64,000 bases of DNA, from NCBI GenBank assembly GCA_000711775.1, contig ARYC01017763.1, forward strand, positions 1 to 64,000. Reading direction: 5' to 3'. Below are positions 47,995 through 60,266 of the stretch, one piece after another (position 1 is the stretch's first letter; each line of letters starts with the position of its first letter). The notes under the pieces are model-generated. The model saw only the letters and a list, made by a program, of their open reading frames with translations, was not told the DNA's origin and searched no databases. Both the position numbers and the translations under genes were made by a program. The stretch is from Oxytricha trifallax (Eukaryota > Ciliophora > Spirotrichea > Sporadotrichida > Oxytrichidae).

Positions 47995-49015
47995 TCAAAC
48001 GCTGTCCATCCTCTCCTCAAATTATTCTTCCGCCTAAAATTTAAATTTCAGTCGATCTGAAAGAATCATTTGAATAAATTCATATATCTTCTCTGGCTTC
48101 ACTGAGTGATTTCCTACTTAGTCGAAGATGATTGATTTAGCTTTGGGGAATTGAACAATATTCTTGACATCACCTTTGACCCTAAATTATGAAGGACTAG
48201 TTACAGTGCGCAGTTATTTCTTCACCCATTGTGTAACACCCCATTCTCGATTAATCTGATCTATTCTGCTCAATCCACCTCTCTGTAACTATTTTCTGAA
48301 TAAACTACCTTGCAATCTATCTTTTCGATATTATTATCCAAAGTATTATTAAAATCCATTTTTGTTCAATCGATGAGTCAAATTATTGGCTGTTAAAATA
48401 TATCAAATTCAAATCAATATCAGTTAAAACGATAATATAAAAATCGTTTTTAAACCAAATGCAATTGCATGTCGAGAATACATTTTTTGTCCGATAAAGT
48501 AGGTATGGAAAATCTTGCTTGAGTCTCCATTGAGGTTCAATCATTATAAATTTATAAAGCTTGTTATTTTCTCCATGCAGTCTTGCGCTATCATTTTTCG
48601 CATCTCCTCAAATGCTCTAGGCTCTTTAAGAAGTTTGTAGTGTATGTTCTGAACTCTTTGTCTGACAGCGTTTTTTCCTAGCCCTTTGCCATTATGATTA
48701 AGATTCCGCTGGCCCTGAATTTACACATCTTCTCCTCAAATTTTAGTTTTTATTTTTTTCTGACTTTAATGTTTAGTTTATCTGAGCAATTGGGTTCATG
48801 ACTAAAACGATCATTGCATCTAGAGAAACCATTTCGCATGATGAACATTACTTATTTAAGTTTTGTTAGACTTATGTTTCTTTTTTGTGATCAAGTTTAT
48901 GATTATTGCTAAGATGTGTTCTGAAAGATGGTTCATTGTCGTCGTTCTTTTTGCAGTATGGGCACTTAATTTCGTTTCTTGCCTCAATAAAGTTCAGATT
49001 ATCTTGTCTGCTCAT
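47995..49015 (-). pseudogene. C2H2 zinc-finger protein of unknown function
   Basis: Minus strand, ATG 49015 to TGA 47995-47997, about 340 codons. The N-terminus has a C2H2-type finger (CPYCKK...FRTHLSNNH, near 48885-48965), followed by a second Cys/His-rich patch (CNDRFSHEPNC near 48790-48825) after a frame change near 48858. The centre (48260-48590) is one long open frame rich in aromatic residues. The C-terminus (47995-48240) is clean and basic, with IIFDQVGNHSVKPEKIYEF near 48085-48140. At least three frame changes occur. A DNA- or RNA-binding role is likely from the fingers. Confidence 0.5.
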
Positions 49016-49747
49016 CTTAATGTTTGAAGTATTTTAAATTGAATGAAACTAATAGTACAATTTTATTAATCGACTATGAAATCGATGACAAAATTTTCAT
49101 AAATAAAATGGACACTAATATTTCTATATTTCGAAACAAACCACGATTATTTTTGTGAGATATTGAGAAAATAGAAAAATATTATATTCTAAGACATTAA
49201 GTAATATAGAATGACATATTATAATCCTATTTTAGTGCTTATAACTAACAAAAGCTTAAATACCCTATTTATTTATATTAATTAAATTATTTTTTTTATA
49301 GTTAATAGCACACATTACTATATGATACTTAATATTATCAACGATTATATTATAAAATTAAGGAATCTAAATATTGCCTATGTAATGAGTAATAAGTATG
49401 TATAGAATTATGCTTTATTTTTAAATAAATTATATAAAATCATAGTTTATAAATATAATATTTTTTCATCCACAAATGAGTATTATTGATAGTTTTTGTG
49501 AATCACTTATTTTTAAAGAACATTGTTCTAAATAACTATATAGAATTTATACAAGTCTATATGGACATTGATTTTAGAGTAATTCTTATCAGAAGCTAAT
49601 ATTAATTATACAAATATACAAATATTTAACTTTATGCTATAGTATATTAAGCGCGACCCTTTCTAGGAGATTATTATATTAGTTTAAAATTTATAGTAAT
49701 TATTAATGCATTTTTAAACTTATACAGTATTAGTAATATTATTTATA
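49016..49747. other. AT-rich spacer
   Basis: About 730 bp without a supportable gene. Confidence 0.6.
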
Positions 49748-49802
49748 TGCATTTCACTAATGCTTGATTAGTGAAATGCATTTCACTAATTAAATATTAG
49801 TG
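49748..49802. repeat. Short perfect hairpin
   Basis: ATGCATTTCACTAAT and its reverse complement face each other across a few bases, and the CATTTCACTAAT unit is repeated once more directly after. It could form a stable stem of about 15 bp. No adjacent gene needs a terminator here. Confidence 0.6.
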
Positions 49803-49852
49803 AAATAACTCTAAAGTAATAATATAAATACCATTATTGGTAAGAACCATTT

Positions 49853-50010
49853 TCAGCTGGTTAAAAAAATAATGATTGTTAAGACTTCTCCATTATGCTA
49901 AATATTTGTGCCATCCGCAAAGCAAATATTGCCTTGCCGTCTAAATTCCGTAAAATATACCAAATAAATTTTTACCTTGAAATATTGCAAGAAGCCTGGG
50001 CTTACAAAAG
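49853..50010 (-). CDS. Small coding fragment with a MORN-like motif
   Basis: A minus-strand frame of about 50 codons ending at TGA 49853-49855. It contains RQGNICFADGTNIQHNGE, which follows the MORN repeat pattern (Gly spacing, FADG, then G-E). Without a start and with AT-rich flanks it would be an exon or MDS of a larger gene. Confidence 0.3.
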
Positions 50011-50870
50011 CACAATTTGTTCATAATAAAAAGTAGAAAAAATGTAATAGAGTTACTATCTTATTGGTAGCTGTATATTTCATTTTATATTACATTATTT
50101 TAATTAATTTATTTTTAATAGCTAAATGATCGATTTAGTTGCTGCTTCATTAATTTTAAGACTTTTATTTATAATATTAAAATAATTGATTAAGGAATAA
50201 TAATAGGGTGCTTAATTTTTCCCAAAGGGAATTTTACTCTTCATATTTTTAAATGCAGAAATATAAGTAAGTAGACTTTTGTCTCAATTTATAAAATGTC
50301 AATCAAGATCTCCCAACTATTACATTTCATTATTACCATTTATAATATTGCTATTAATTCATTGAAAATTTAAGTTATTCAGAAAGCAATAATTGTTCTT
50401 ATAAACATAGCTGGTATTAGCAATGAAAATTATGGATAACTCAACAAATTATAGCAATAAAAATTAGATAAATTAAATTTGTAACATATTGCGGGATTTT
50501 AGGGCTTTGATAAAAATTTGCGAAGTATAAAATGTGAAAGAAATATAATTTAGTTAGTATTAAACTAATCTCAATATTAGGTAAGTTAATTAGCGTTATT
50601 AATAATTTAATACATCGCTCTTCCTATTACATTTATATAAAAAATAATATTGAATTATTTAGTATATTCACATTAAGTTTCCATTAAATTAAGATCAAGT
50701 TTAAAAATATTAAATAAAGTCTCCAAGATGGAGATCGGTATATATTTTATACTTTTTATTTGAATTTCAATATACATTTAAATAATATAATTTAAGTATC
50801 TTCACTTATATCAGATATACAAACAAGTTTTTTTTTATAAATTATTAATTATTTCTTAATTTTATATTTT
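50011..50870. other. AT-rich spacer
   Basis: About 860 bp, no supportable gene. Confidence 0.6.
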
Positions 50871-51000
50871 AGATGGATAAAGAGGGACTGGGGTGGCAAG
50901 GCACGACATCCGAGAACTTTCAAATAAGTTTCGCTCTAAACGTAAAATTATATCATTTCTCAAGTATAATCTTAAAAAAAATATAGCTTTTAATTAATAT

Positions 51001-51561
51001 ATGGGGTACTTTTACCAACAGACAGATGGCATTGTTACAACTAGGTTTTTGAAAGACTTCTCGGCAGGTGAGAAAGACCTGCTCAGCTGTTAAATTTTTA
51101 TGGTCTCAACGTTCCCTTTTCCTGAGCTATCTCTAAAAAAAACCATGAGCTAAATTCAGGATGACAATGAACCAACGAGGTTCATAAACTATTACTCTGA
51201 CAATATAGAGTAATACCAGACCTAAGATATTTTTATTGGGTTCTTGGCACCTTTTGGCCAAAGTATGTGGAAACATTGGAGAAGCAGCCTAATATGCAAA
51301 GGAATCCCCAAAAAGAGGGAAGAAGAAGTGAAAGAAAAGATTTGTATCATAGCCGATATATTAAAAAAAATTGAAGGAGATTCATTTTTTGAGTATTTAA
51401 GAGTCAAAGGGGTAGTCATGTTGATGTTTAAGTTTGTTTCGAAGCTGAGAGGTTGTCGATATAAAAGACAGCACCATGAAATATCCTGCACATTTTCTGA
51501 GTTTAAGCTCAGATCTAGAATTACCATGATGTTAATAAGCAGGAAGAAGGTTATTCTATGA
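51001..51561 (+). CDS. Intact unknown ORF (186 aa)
   Basis: ATG 51001 to TGA 51559-51561, uninterrupted with TAA/TAG as Gln. The protein has an acidic N-terminal third, an aromatic segment (DIFIGFLAPFGQSMWKHW near 51220-51275), and a Lys/Arg-rich C-terminus with two cysteines. A further short coding stretch lies upstream (ATG 50873 to about 50943, MDKEGLGWQGTTSENFQ), likely joined through an intron or IES in 50944-51000. It is convergent with the gene ending at 51639. Function unknown. Confidence 0.6.
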
Positions 51562-51638
51562 TTCAAGAATAAAAGGGAAAGAGACACAGAGGATGAATTG
51601 ATTGAGTGAATAAATTATTATATATTCATATTAAACTT

Positions 51639-52928
51639 TCATACCTTAACGCAAACTTTATAGTCTTTGAGTGCTTAGGTCTTCACTAAATTTCTATTTA
51701 TTATTATTCTAATAATCTCTACGCTCACAAGTTCTAAGCATCTCTTTACAATGCTTAAATGCTATTAGTTTGTCATCTTATTAGCTTCAACACGTTTCTA
51801 ATACTTTCTTTTAACAATTATTCTCGGACGAGTATGGGGCATATAAGATAAACTGCCAATTTTTTTCTCTTTTTTTGTTTGTCGACCTTTATTTTGTGGT
51901 GAGATAGCCAATTATCTCAATAATTGGGTTGAACATCAGGAAGTTAGGAAACAGCCACGTCGCATAATTCTGTATGATCCAATGTGACAAGACTGTATGA
52001 TTGTGAAGGGACAAGCCTTAAGAAACTAACCATCCATCTGAGTAACAAATCCTGGGAGATACATAACCCAATCTCCATACAGGACACCAATAGTACGTAT
52101 AAAGGAAAGAAATAGCACTAATGATTATATTATATGGTTGGTTTAATCCCCAGTATTAATTTCTGTAAAGTATTAAATAATAATAATAATCTTATCAAGT
52201 TACAAAATTACTGGTTTGTTTCTTACACCCAAATATTCAGTGAATGCTTTAAAAATATCGTCATTTTAATTGAATTGGTTTTGAATTAATAGCCCTCAAC
52301 CCACATTCCTCGATAATAGCAGATATGTCATCAATGTCTTTATATTAAGGCCCTCCTTTTTTGCTATCTAGTTATCACCTCTTCCAATCCAAGTATTGCA
52401 TGCTTTTTTGTATGACTTGTAGATGACCTCGTATACGTACATGAATAGTGCATCACTCCCAGCAAGCCCCCGATTCTGCCTCTTTTTATTGATCTATCCT
52501 AACTTGTAATTTGTAATTCTGAAAGTGGATTACATACTCTTTTACTAGACTCCATGTAGCCTGTAGAATTGTGCGAGTTGTGAATTCGTAAGTTCGAGAT
52601 TGGGAAACTATCCATGATGCGGTTAAGTACGCATTTAAAATGAATATCTTATCCATTGTTAAATTAGGTATTGTCAAAAAAATGTTTTATTATCCATTGT
52701 TAACCTCTTCTATCTATATGAGCCAGGCTATCTCCTTATCACTTCTTTACCTGTTTATTTATTCCAAACATCTTTAACTCGTAGAATTAAAAACCAAGAA
52801 TGAAGGAGATCTCTTTATAAGCGCAAACAGGTGAACAGATTGGTGGTTTTGTCATAATTCAACATCTTAGAAGAATTATATAGGAAGTTAAAAAATTCAT
52901 CCGAAGTATTTTTCAAATTGCTAGACAT
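51639..52928 (-). pseudogene. Unknown gene, about 400 codons
   Basis: Minus strand, ATG 52928 to TGA 51639-51641. The pieces in order are 52928-52685 (clean start, MSSNLKNTSDEFFNFLYNSS), 52680-52460, 52460-52290, 52330-52200, then after an AT-rich gap 52150-51940, 51990-51880 and 51860-51639. Each is strongly protein-like; one segment reads GVLYGDWVMYLPGFVTQMDG near 52045-52105. Frame changes near 52680, 52462, 52330, 52235, 51980 and 51870 break the gene; the gap near 52145-52200 with ATT repeats may be an IES. No domain is recognised. Confidence 0.5.
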
Positions 52929-53174
52929 TTTTCAAGAGAAGTAATATGATTAAATTTAAATTCACACAATAAAAATATAGTATATATATATATATTTTTA
53001 GAGAATTAACTATTTTTTTTCAAACATAATTTATTCCCGAAATATTTAAAAGCAAACTTAAATTCTGTAAATCTATGATAGCTTCGTGTTTATTTAATTA
53101 TTGAAGTGTTTTAGCTTAAAGTTTGAATGGAATTACTTTAGTTTCTATAATTTTACGATTAGTTTGTTAATATT

Positions 53175-53522
53175 TCACTAGAGTATGGTTTTTTAAGTTA
53201 AGTAGTATGAAGATTCATGATTTAAAGGCCCTCCATATTTAAAAAATACCATTCTATTTTATAAAAACTTTTGTAATATATCAGCCTTGAGAAATGGAGG
53301 AGAGCACAAAAGCGATCTGCCAACCATGAGTATTTAAATTATTTTTTCATAGAAAATATCTTGATGCTCAACACGATATGCCCTATTTCTCTTCAATGGA
53401 AATACTTCTATGATCATAGATATAGAATTCACTAGAAAATTATGCTTTTTCAGCTGAAATGCATTCCTAAATGAGATTAATCTTGCAAACCATAATATAT
53501 CCATAAAGACAACTTTAAACAT
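53175..53522 (-). CDS. Intact unknown ORF (115 aa)
   Basis: ATG 53522 to TGA 53175-53177 without interruption, in the ciliate code. The N-terminus is hydrophobic (MFKVVFMDILWFARLISF) and could be a signal or membrane segment; the rest is basic. No family recognised. Confidence 0.45.
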
Positions 53523-54420
53523 TCAATTTTAACAATCAAAGTCGTCCATTTTTTGTTAAAAATAGTGAGTATTTAACTTCTGTATAGGTTGAATAAAAAA
53601 TATAAAATTGCAAGAATTAACAAATAAATCATTAATAACGCATTCCAGATTTTATAATATTAGTTTGAATGAATTTAATGGCATTTTCTCAATATTTTTC
53701 AAAATCTCATAAATTTAAATTATATAATAAAATGAATGTATTTTAAATTATAAATCTAAATAAAAAATAAGTAATTTCTTTCTAAGATTTTATTAGTTAA
53801 TGAATAAACTTTCATAATTTTTAAATATAGTAATTTGATATTATCTAATTAAAACCCAAAGAGTGAATATATAAAGCATAATATTTAAATTAAAATGCAT
53901 TAATTATTAAAAAAAGGATTAAGATAGAATATCATGTTTTAAGATTTCGATTTAAAAAAAACTTGTCGTTTATGTGACTGAAAATCTGATCTCAAAAATT
54001 TAAAAATAGGAGTTGTAAAACCTGGGCATAAGTCTTATAATTTTAATTTAAATATTATGTTTTTAATATAAATATATTTAATAATAAGCTTATCTCTTTT
54101 TTTAATGCTTTAATAAAGCGAGATATTATTTTTAATATATAGGAAGAAGTTTGAAGATAAATATATTTTTCCAAGGAAAAAAACTCAAGAAAAAAAAAGA
54201 ATCCAAAGGATTAATTAAATATATGCAATTTAAAAGATTTTATGAAATTTTACAAAAATAATTAAGCCAAATCCTAATAAACTTTAAAAATGTTTAATAA
54301 AAGACATTTAAATATTGGACATATATTCTAAATTTCTCTAGTCTTGAGCATGCTATTGCTATTGCTACTACAAAATAAATATGTCGCAAAATATCAACAT
54401 ATTTTTATACTTTTAACAAG
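53523..54420. other. AT-rich spacer
   Basis: About 900 bp with no supportable gene. Confidence 0.6.
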
Positions 54421-54510
54421 AGCAGAGATGGGCATCATTTCCTTAAAGACTTCTAAAGATAAGTGAGATTCTCAAGATTTTCTCATCAAAATGTAGATTT
54501 TCAGGCTCAA

Positions 54511-55215
54511 TAATGGACCCAACAGACGCTTCCTTTATGGCAACCAAAAAGTATATTATAACAGATCTCGCAATTAATCTTATTTGACTTGTTATTTTCA
54601 ATTTTAGATTTGTTAGAGCTTTTAGAAATCTTCAACTATCGATATATCGATTATAAAAGACAAAATATAATAAATTGCTTTCTTTGACAAATCCCAAAGT
54701 AGGACATCCAGTTTATAGATTTGATTTATTTTTATGTTTTTATAATCCTCGATTATCAGTAAATACTATTAAAGTTTGCTTGTTGTTCTTTATGTTATTT
54801 CTTGGTAATTCCTTGTCTTATTTAGCATTTAATTTAAGAAATTATAATAATTTTAACTTTAATATAAAGAATTAATTTTTTAGAGTAGTATATTAAATTT
54901 GCTTAAATGGTTTGTATTTACTCACATATCTAATTCTTTTCCTGGTAAATTATGAAATCTCTTCATTTGTATTTGTTTTTTAAAATTTGAAAATATTTGA
55001 TTTAACTTTAGCAAAATTATTTGAATTAATTTTATTTAGGTTTTAATTTTATGTTTTAATTTATGATCCTTCTAATACTTCAAAACGACATAGTTATTAA
55101 ACACTATCGACATAAATCTTTGAAATTTAAAATTGTTTTTAATAATCATTTAACGAATAAAATTTACTAAATCATTAATTGTTATAAAATTAAATTTATA
55201 AAAAAAAATCATAAT
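54511..55215 (+). CDS. Possible membrane-protein fragment
   Basis: A frame open from about 54604 to TGA near 55215 (about 200 codons). The first 100 codons look real: a basic start, VGHPVYRFDLFLCFYNPRL, then a strong hydrophobic segment (VCLLFFMLFLGNSLSYLAF). The later part is AT-rich and low-complexity, perhaps chance. A separate short ORF (MDPTDASFMATKKY at 54511) precedes it and could be an upstream exon. Confidence 0.35.
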
Positions 55216-55920
55216 GAAACTGCACTGTGACTTCTCAAGCCAATATACTTTATTAATGTAAGTAATTTTTTTATGATATTTCTAAAATAGGAATACTAAT
55301 TTTCATAATTTGTTCATTCTTTCTAATCAAAATCAAATATATTATAAAGTATTATGAAACGGGCCTTACAAACTTGGCTGCCTATATCTAGCCAGACCAA
55401 CTCAAGTTAGATGCATATTATTAATTATATCTATGACCTTATAACAATAAAATTTGTGCCATCACTGCACTAAATAAAGTTTTGAACATATGTTTTATAA
55501 TAAAGAGTTTTGTTTATTATTTGGACATTAGACCTAAGTATATATATATTTTTATTTAATTTTTTCATTAATTTTGATTTAATACAATTTATATTTATAC
55601 ATTTAATGGTAGTTGTACTTGCATTATTTGTTTAATTTCACGACTGTTTTCTATTTTATCAATATTTGTGAGCATCATAAAGCTTTTTCCCTCTTTTGAT
55701 ATATTTACATTAATCAATTTTTATAAAATCTATTTATTATTTAATCTACTTCTTTTGTATTTCTGAAGCTATTGAGTATCTTAGCAAATATACAATCCAA
55801 TATATCTCCTTTATTAATATTTACATACTTTATTTATTTATTTTTCAAATCATTTCGGGTTTCTTAAAAGCATTTTCTTTTTGGAATTTAAATTTAAATT
55901 ACGTTATTATTCAATTTATC
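55216..55920. other. AT-rich spacer
   Basis: About 700 bp without a supportable gene. Confidence 0.5.
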
Positions 55921-55922
55921 GT

Positions 55923-56440
55923 AATCAATCTTAAATCTTGTTAAAAAAACTACTTGATGCTTCAGTTTACCAATTTAATATCAGTTCTGCTCTTAATTTT
56001 AAATTTTCTAAGAATTGAATAGATTTTGCAGTGAAATACATTGATTCTAACATTACATATATGATGGCATTCTAGTACCTTGAGTGATGGCTTTGAGTGC
56101 CTCAATTAATCTTTCTCATTTTTGAATTCATACACTATAAGTAAAGTCACTCTATAGGTAAACAGTAATTAATTATTGCTATGATTATTCGATTTCCATG
56201 TTATTACCAGCAGTTTCCCATATCATATCGAGTTAAATGTATTTATAGACTCCTCTTGCAAATACGTTTTTTTTTATAATGTTATTCTTCTTGAAATGTT
56301 TATATTTTCGAAAAGCCTAATAATATTGAAATGGGTACTTGATTCTCTTTTTCAAAGTTGACTACTCTTTCTTTCTTAAAATTTATTAATAATATTTTTC
56401 TTCTTCATTTTTTATAGAAGAGAGCTGGCAACTATTGGCC
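55923..56440 (-). pseudogene. Unknown coding fragment
   Basis: Minus strand. A Lys/Tyr/Phe-rich segment (KYPFQYYQAFRKYKHFKKNN near 56275-56335) leads to VYKYIQLDMIWETAGNNMEI near 56185-56245, then through frame changes to a clean end (MLESMYFTAKSIQFLEN near 56010-56060) with TGA near 55923. Several frames are used. No family recognised. Confidence 0.4.
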
Positions 56441-57360
56441 TGGTTGACCCCTTTAAATAAACCACATTTGTTTTTTCCTCATAGAAATATAATTTTTAAT
56501 TAATAAAAAAATAATTACTATTTAATTCAATTGCTGCCTATCTTTTGTTTAGCCATCCTTTGTAAAATTCTTCCAATGTTTATAATCATTTATTATTTAT
56601 AACAGATCTTACAATTGAAATTCATCAAGGCTGAAGGTTATTTTAATAAAAAAAAACAAAGTAAAATAAACTTATTTTACATCACAGCATTATTTAAATA
56701 AAATGCCTCTAATTCTAATAATAAATCATATGTTTCTAGCTTTAAATTTAATGTTTTAACAACATCATTAAGTTAGTTCATATCTTTTAAAGCAGCTAGA
56801 CAATTATTTTTATTGCAATCTGGAGAAATTAAATCATTGTAGATTTCCACTAGTATATATATGTCATATGTAAGAATTTAAACCATAGTTTTAAGAAACT
56901 ATGCTGATTATTAAGATTCAATCAGTATAATTTTTTGAAAATGGTCAATTATCACCATGTATATATCTTAAACTAATAAAGCAAGATTTAATTGAATTAA
57001 AATGATGAATTTATTAATAGATAGCTTACCATTTAATTATATTATGATTTTTTAGGTTATATGAAATTGTACTAATTTTTTTAATTTATTTTAATTTTAA
57101 GCAAAAAATAAAATAAACAAGTAAGAGAATAATCCTAAAGTCATTATAAATTTCAAAAAAACTGTATATATATTTTTTCATGATTATAACTGAATATTTA
57201 TTTTGATTATTATTCCTATAAGATTATTTTTAATATTGCTTTGTCATTTAGCAGCATCTCGTTTGCACTGCTTCATTCATATCACTCTCATGAAATTTTA
57301 ACCATTACTAAGTTAAATGTTTAGTCATCTAAAACTTACGCTTTCAAATAAAGGTTACTA
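56441..57360. other. AT-rich spacer
   Basis: About 900 bp without a supportable gene. Confidence 0.5.
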
Positions 57361-57369
57361 CTACACTAA

Positions 57370-57797
57370 AGCCTTCTGAAGGTAGGTAGGAGGCTGTTAG
57401 ATTCATTAATTTAGGGACCAGCCGCTTGGTTTAACAGGTAAGTTTCTACGCTCCTCGAGCGAACTACAAATTAACAGTTTCTTTGCATAGATAAGCTCCT
57501 GGTGTGAGTTTGGCTTCCTATGTAGAAAAGCGGATGAAGGAGGTGCTCAGCCTACAAAATGAGAATACAAAAACCATAAAAAATCAACAGTAAGATGATT
57601 CTTTTCCTAGGATAATTTCTAAGCTACAATTGCGAAAGAAAGGATAGGAACACATTCCCAAAAAAGGTTGACAAAGTAGATTTTCTTGGATTTCTTAAGA
57701 GAAGCTGAATCTACCAATCTCTGTATTCACATCTTGGTTATTGGACTTGGTAATATTGAGACTGATCAGTATTTAAATACTTCTGTCTTCAAAGATT
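57370..57797 (+). pseudogene. Coding fragment abutting the satellite
   Basis: Plus-strand pieces: 57490-57668 (SLASYVEKRMKEVLSLQNEN, helical and Lys/Glu-rich), then after a frame change 57670-57797 (FLDFLREAESTNLCIHILV...). The second piece runs straight into the first satellite unit at about 57798, so the gene was cut by the array or the array grew into it. Composition is clearly higher in GC than the spacers. Confidence 0.4.
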
Positions 57798-60266
57798 TGA
57801 AAATGATTTAAATTAAATTTTAGACAATTAAAAACATTTCATTTTAAAGTACCACACAAAGAAATTGTTCATTTCCAAAGCCCTCATGGAGGCAATGCTC
57901 TCAAACCATTTAAAGTTGCTTAGAATTGTTCACCACATTGAAATTAGTCTGAAAACACAATTTAAATTGGTCACTGATGTTACATTTAAAAGTAACAAAA
58001 TGATTACCTTTAATTTAAGAGACGATTAGATACATTATTTTTTATATTTCAATATATACTTTATGAAAGTCACAAATCGGAGGGAGAATAAACTCAAGTG
58101 AATTCAAAAGTATTCTACTATTGCTTGTTACAGATTTCTTTATTATAAGCTCGCAAGATTATTCACTTTGCATTTGACGATGACACAGAACACTTGAAAA
58201 TGGTTTAAATTAAATTTTAGACAATTCAAAACATTTCATTTTAAAGTACCACACAAAGAAATTGTTCATTTCCAAAGCCCTCATGGAGGCAATGCTCTCA
58301 AACCATTTAAAGTTGTTTAGAATTGTTCACCTCATTAAAATTAGTCTAAAAACACAATTTAAATTGGTCACTGATGTTACATTTAAAAGTAACAAAATGA
58401 TTACCTTTAATTTAAGAGACGATTAGATACATTATATTTTATATTTCAATATATACTTTATGAAAGTCACAAATCGGAGGGAGAATAAACTCATGTGAAT
58501 TCAAACTATTCTGCTCTTGCTTGTTACAGATTTCTTTATTATAAGCTCGCAAGATTATTCACTTTGCATTTGACGATGACACAGAACACTTGAAAATGGT
58601 TTAAATTAAATTTAAGACAATTCAAAACATTTCATTTTAAGTACCACACAAAGAAATTGTTCATTTCCAAAGCCCTCATGGAGGCAATGCTCTCAAACCA
58701 TTTAAAGTTGTTTAGAATTGTTCACCTCATTAAAATTAGTCTAACACAATTTAAATTGGTCACTGATGTTACATTTAAAAGTAACAAAATGATTACCTTT
58801 AATTTAAGAGACGATTAGATACATTATATTTTATATTTCAATATATACTTTATGAAAGTCACAAATCGGAGGGAGAATAAACTCAAATGAATTCAAACTA
58901 TTCTACTATTGCTTGTTACAGATTTCTTTATTATAAGCTCGCAAGATTATTCACTTTGCATTTGACGATGACACAGAACACTTGAAAATGGTTTAAATTA
59001 AATTTTAGACAATTCAAAACATATCATTTTAAAGTACCACACAAAGAAATTGTTCATTTCCAAAACCATCATGGAGGCAATGCTCTCAAACCATTAAAAT
59101 AGCTTAGAATTGTTCACCACATTAAAATTAGTCTAAAAACACAATTTAAATTGGTCACTGATGTTACATTTAAAAGTAACAAAATGATTACCTTTAATTT
59201 AAGAGACGATTAGATACATTATATTTTATATTTCAATATATACTTTATGAAAGTCACAAATCGGAGGGAGAATAAACTCAAATGAATTCAAACTATTCTA
59301 CTATTGCTTGTTACAGATTTCTTTATTATAAGCTCGCAAGATTATTCACTTTGCATTTGACGATGACACAGAACACTTGAAAATGGTTTAAATTAAATTT
59401 TAGACAATTCAAAACATTTCATTTTAAAGTACCACACAAAGAAATTGTTCATTTCCAAAGCCCTCATGGAGGCAATGCTCTCAAACCATTTAAACTTGTT
59501 TAGAATTGTTACCACATTGAAATTAGTCTGAAAACACAATTTAAATTGGTCACTGATGTTACATTTAAAAGTAACAAAATGATTACCTTTAATTTAAGAG
59601 ACGATTAGATACATTATTTTTTATATTTCAATATATACTTTATGAAAGTCACAAATCGGAGGGAGAATAAACTCAAGTGAATTCAAAAGTATTCTACTAT
59701 TGCTTGTTACAGATTTCTTTATTATAAGCTCGCAAGATTATTCACTTTGCATTTGACGATGACACAGAACACTTGAAAATGGTTTAAATTAAATTTTAGA
59801 CAATTCAAAACATTTCATTTTAAAGTACCACACAAAGAAATTGTTCATTTCCAAAGCCCTCATGGAGGCAATGCTCTCAAACCATTTAAAGTTGTTTAGA
59901 ATTGTTCACCACATTGAAAATTAGTCTGAAAACACAATTTAAATTGGTCACTGATGTTACATTTAAAAGTAACAAAATGATTACCTTTAATTTAAGAGAC
60001 GATTAGATACATTATATTTTATATTTCAATATATACTTTATGAAAGTCACAAATCGGAGGGAGAATAAACTCATGTGAATTCAAAAGTATTCTACTCTTG
60101 CTTGTTACAGATTTCTTTATTATAAGCTCGCAAGATTATTCACTTTGCATTTGACGATGACACAGAACACTTGAAAATGGTTTAAATTAAATTTTAGACA
60201 ATTTAAAACATTTCATTTTAAAGTACCACACAAAGAAATTGTTCATTTCCAAAGCCCTCATGGAGG
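57798..60266. repeat. Satellite array, ~396-bp unit, left block
   Basis: Six and a part tandem copies of a unit of 392-398 bp (start-to-start distances of 396, 392, 395, 396 and 398 measured on the TGACACAGAACAC landmark). Copies are very similar; differences are mainly small indels and single bases. The unit has no ORF. Spirotrich germline genomes are known to carry satellite repeats of about this size. Confidence 0.97.

Noticed and set aside
48085-48140. HSVKPEKIYEF as a second methyltransferase motif
   Set aside because: It recalls the end of some adenine methyltransferases, but no DPPW or SAM-binding motif accompanies it.
51222-51587. Minus-strand ORF of 121 codons
   Set aside because: Antisense of the intact plus ORF 51001-51561; composition is that of a shadow frame.
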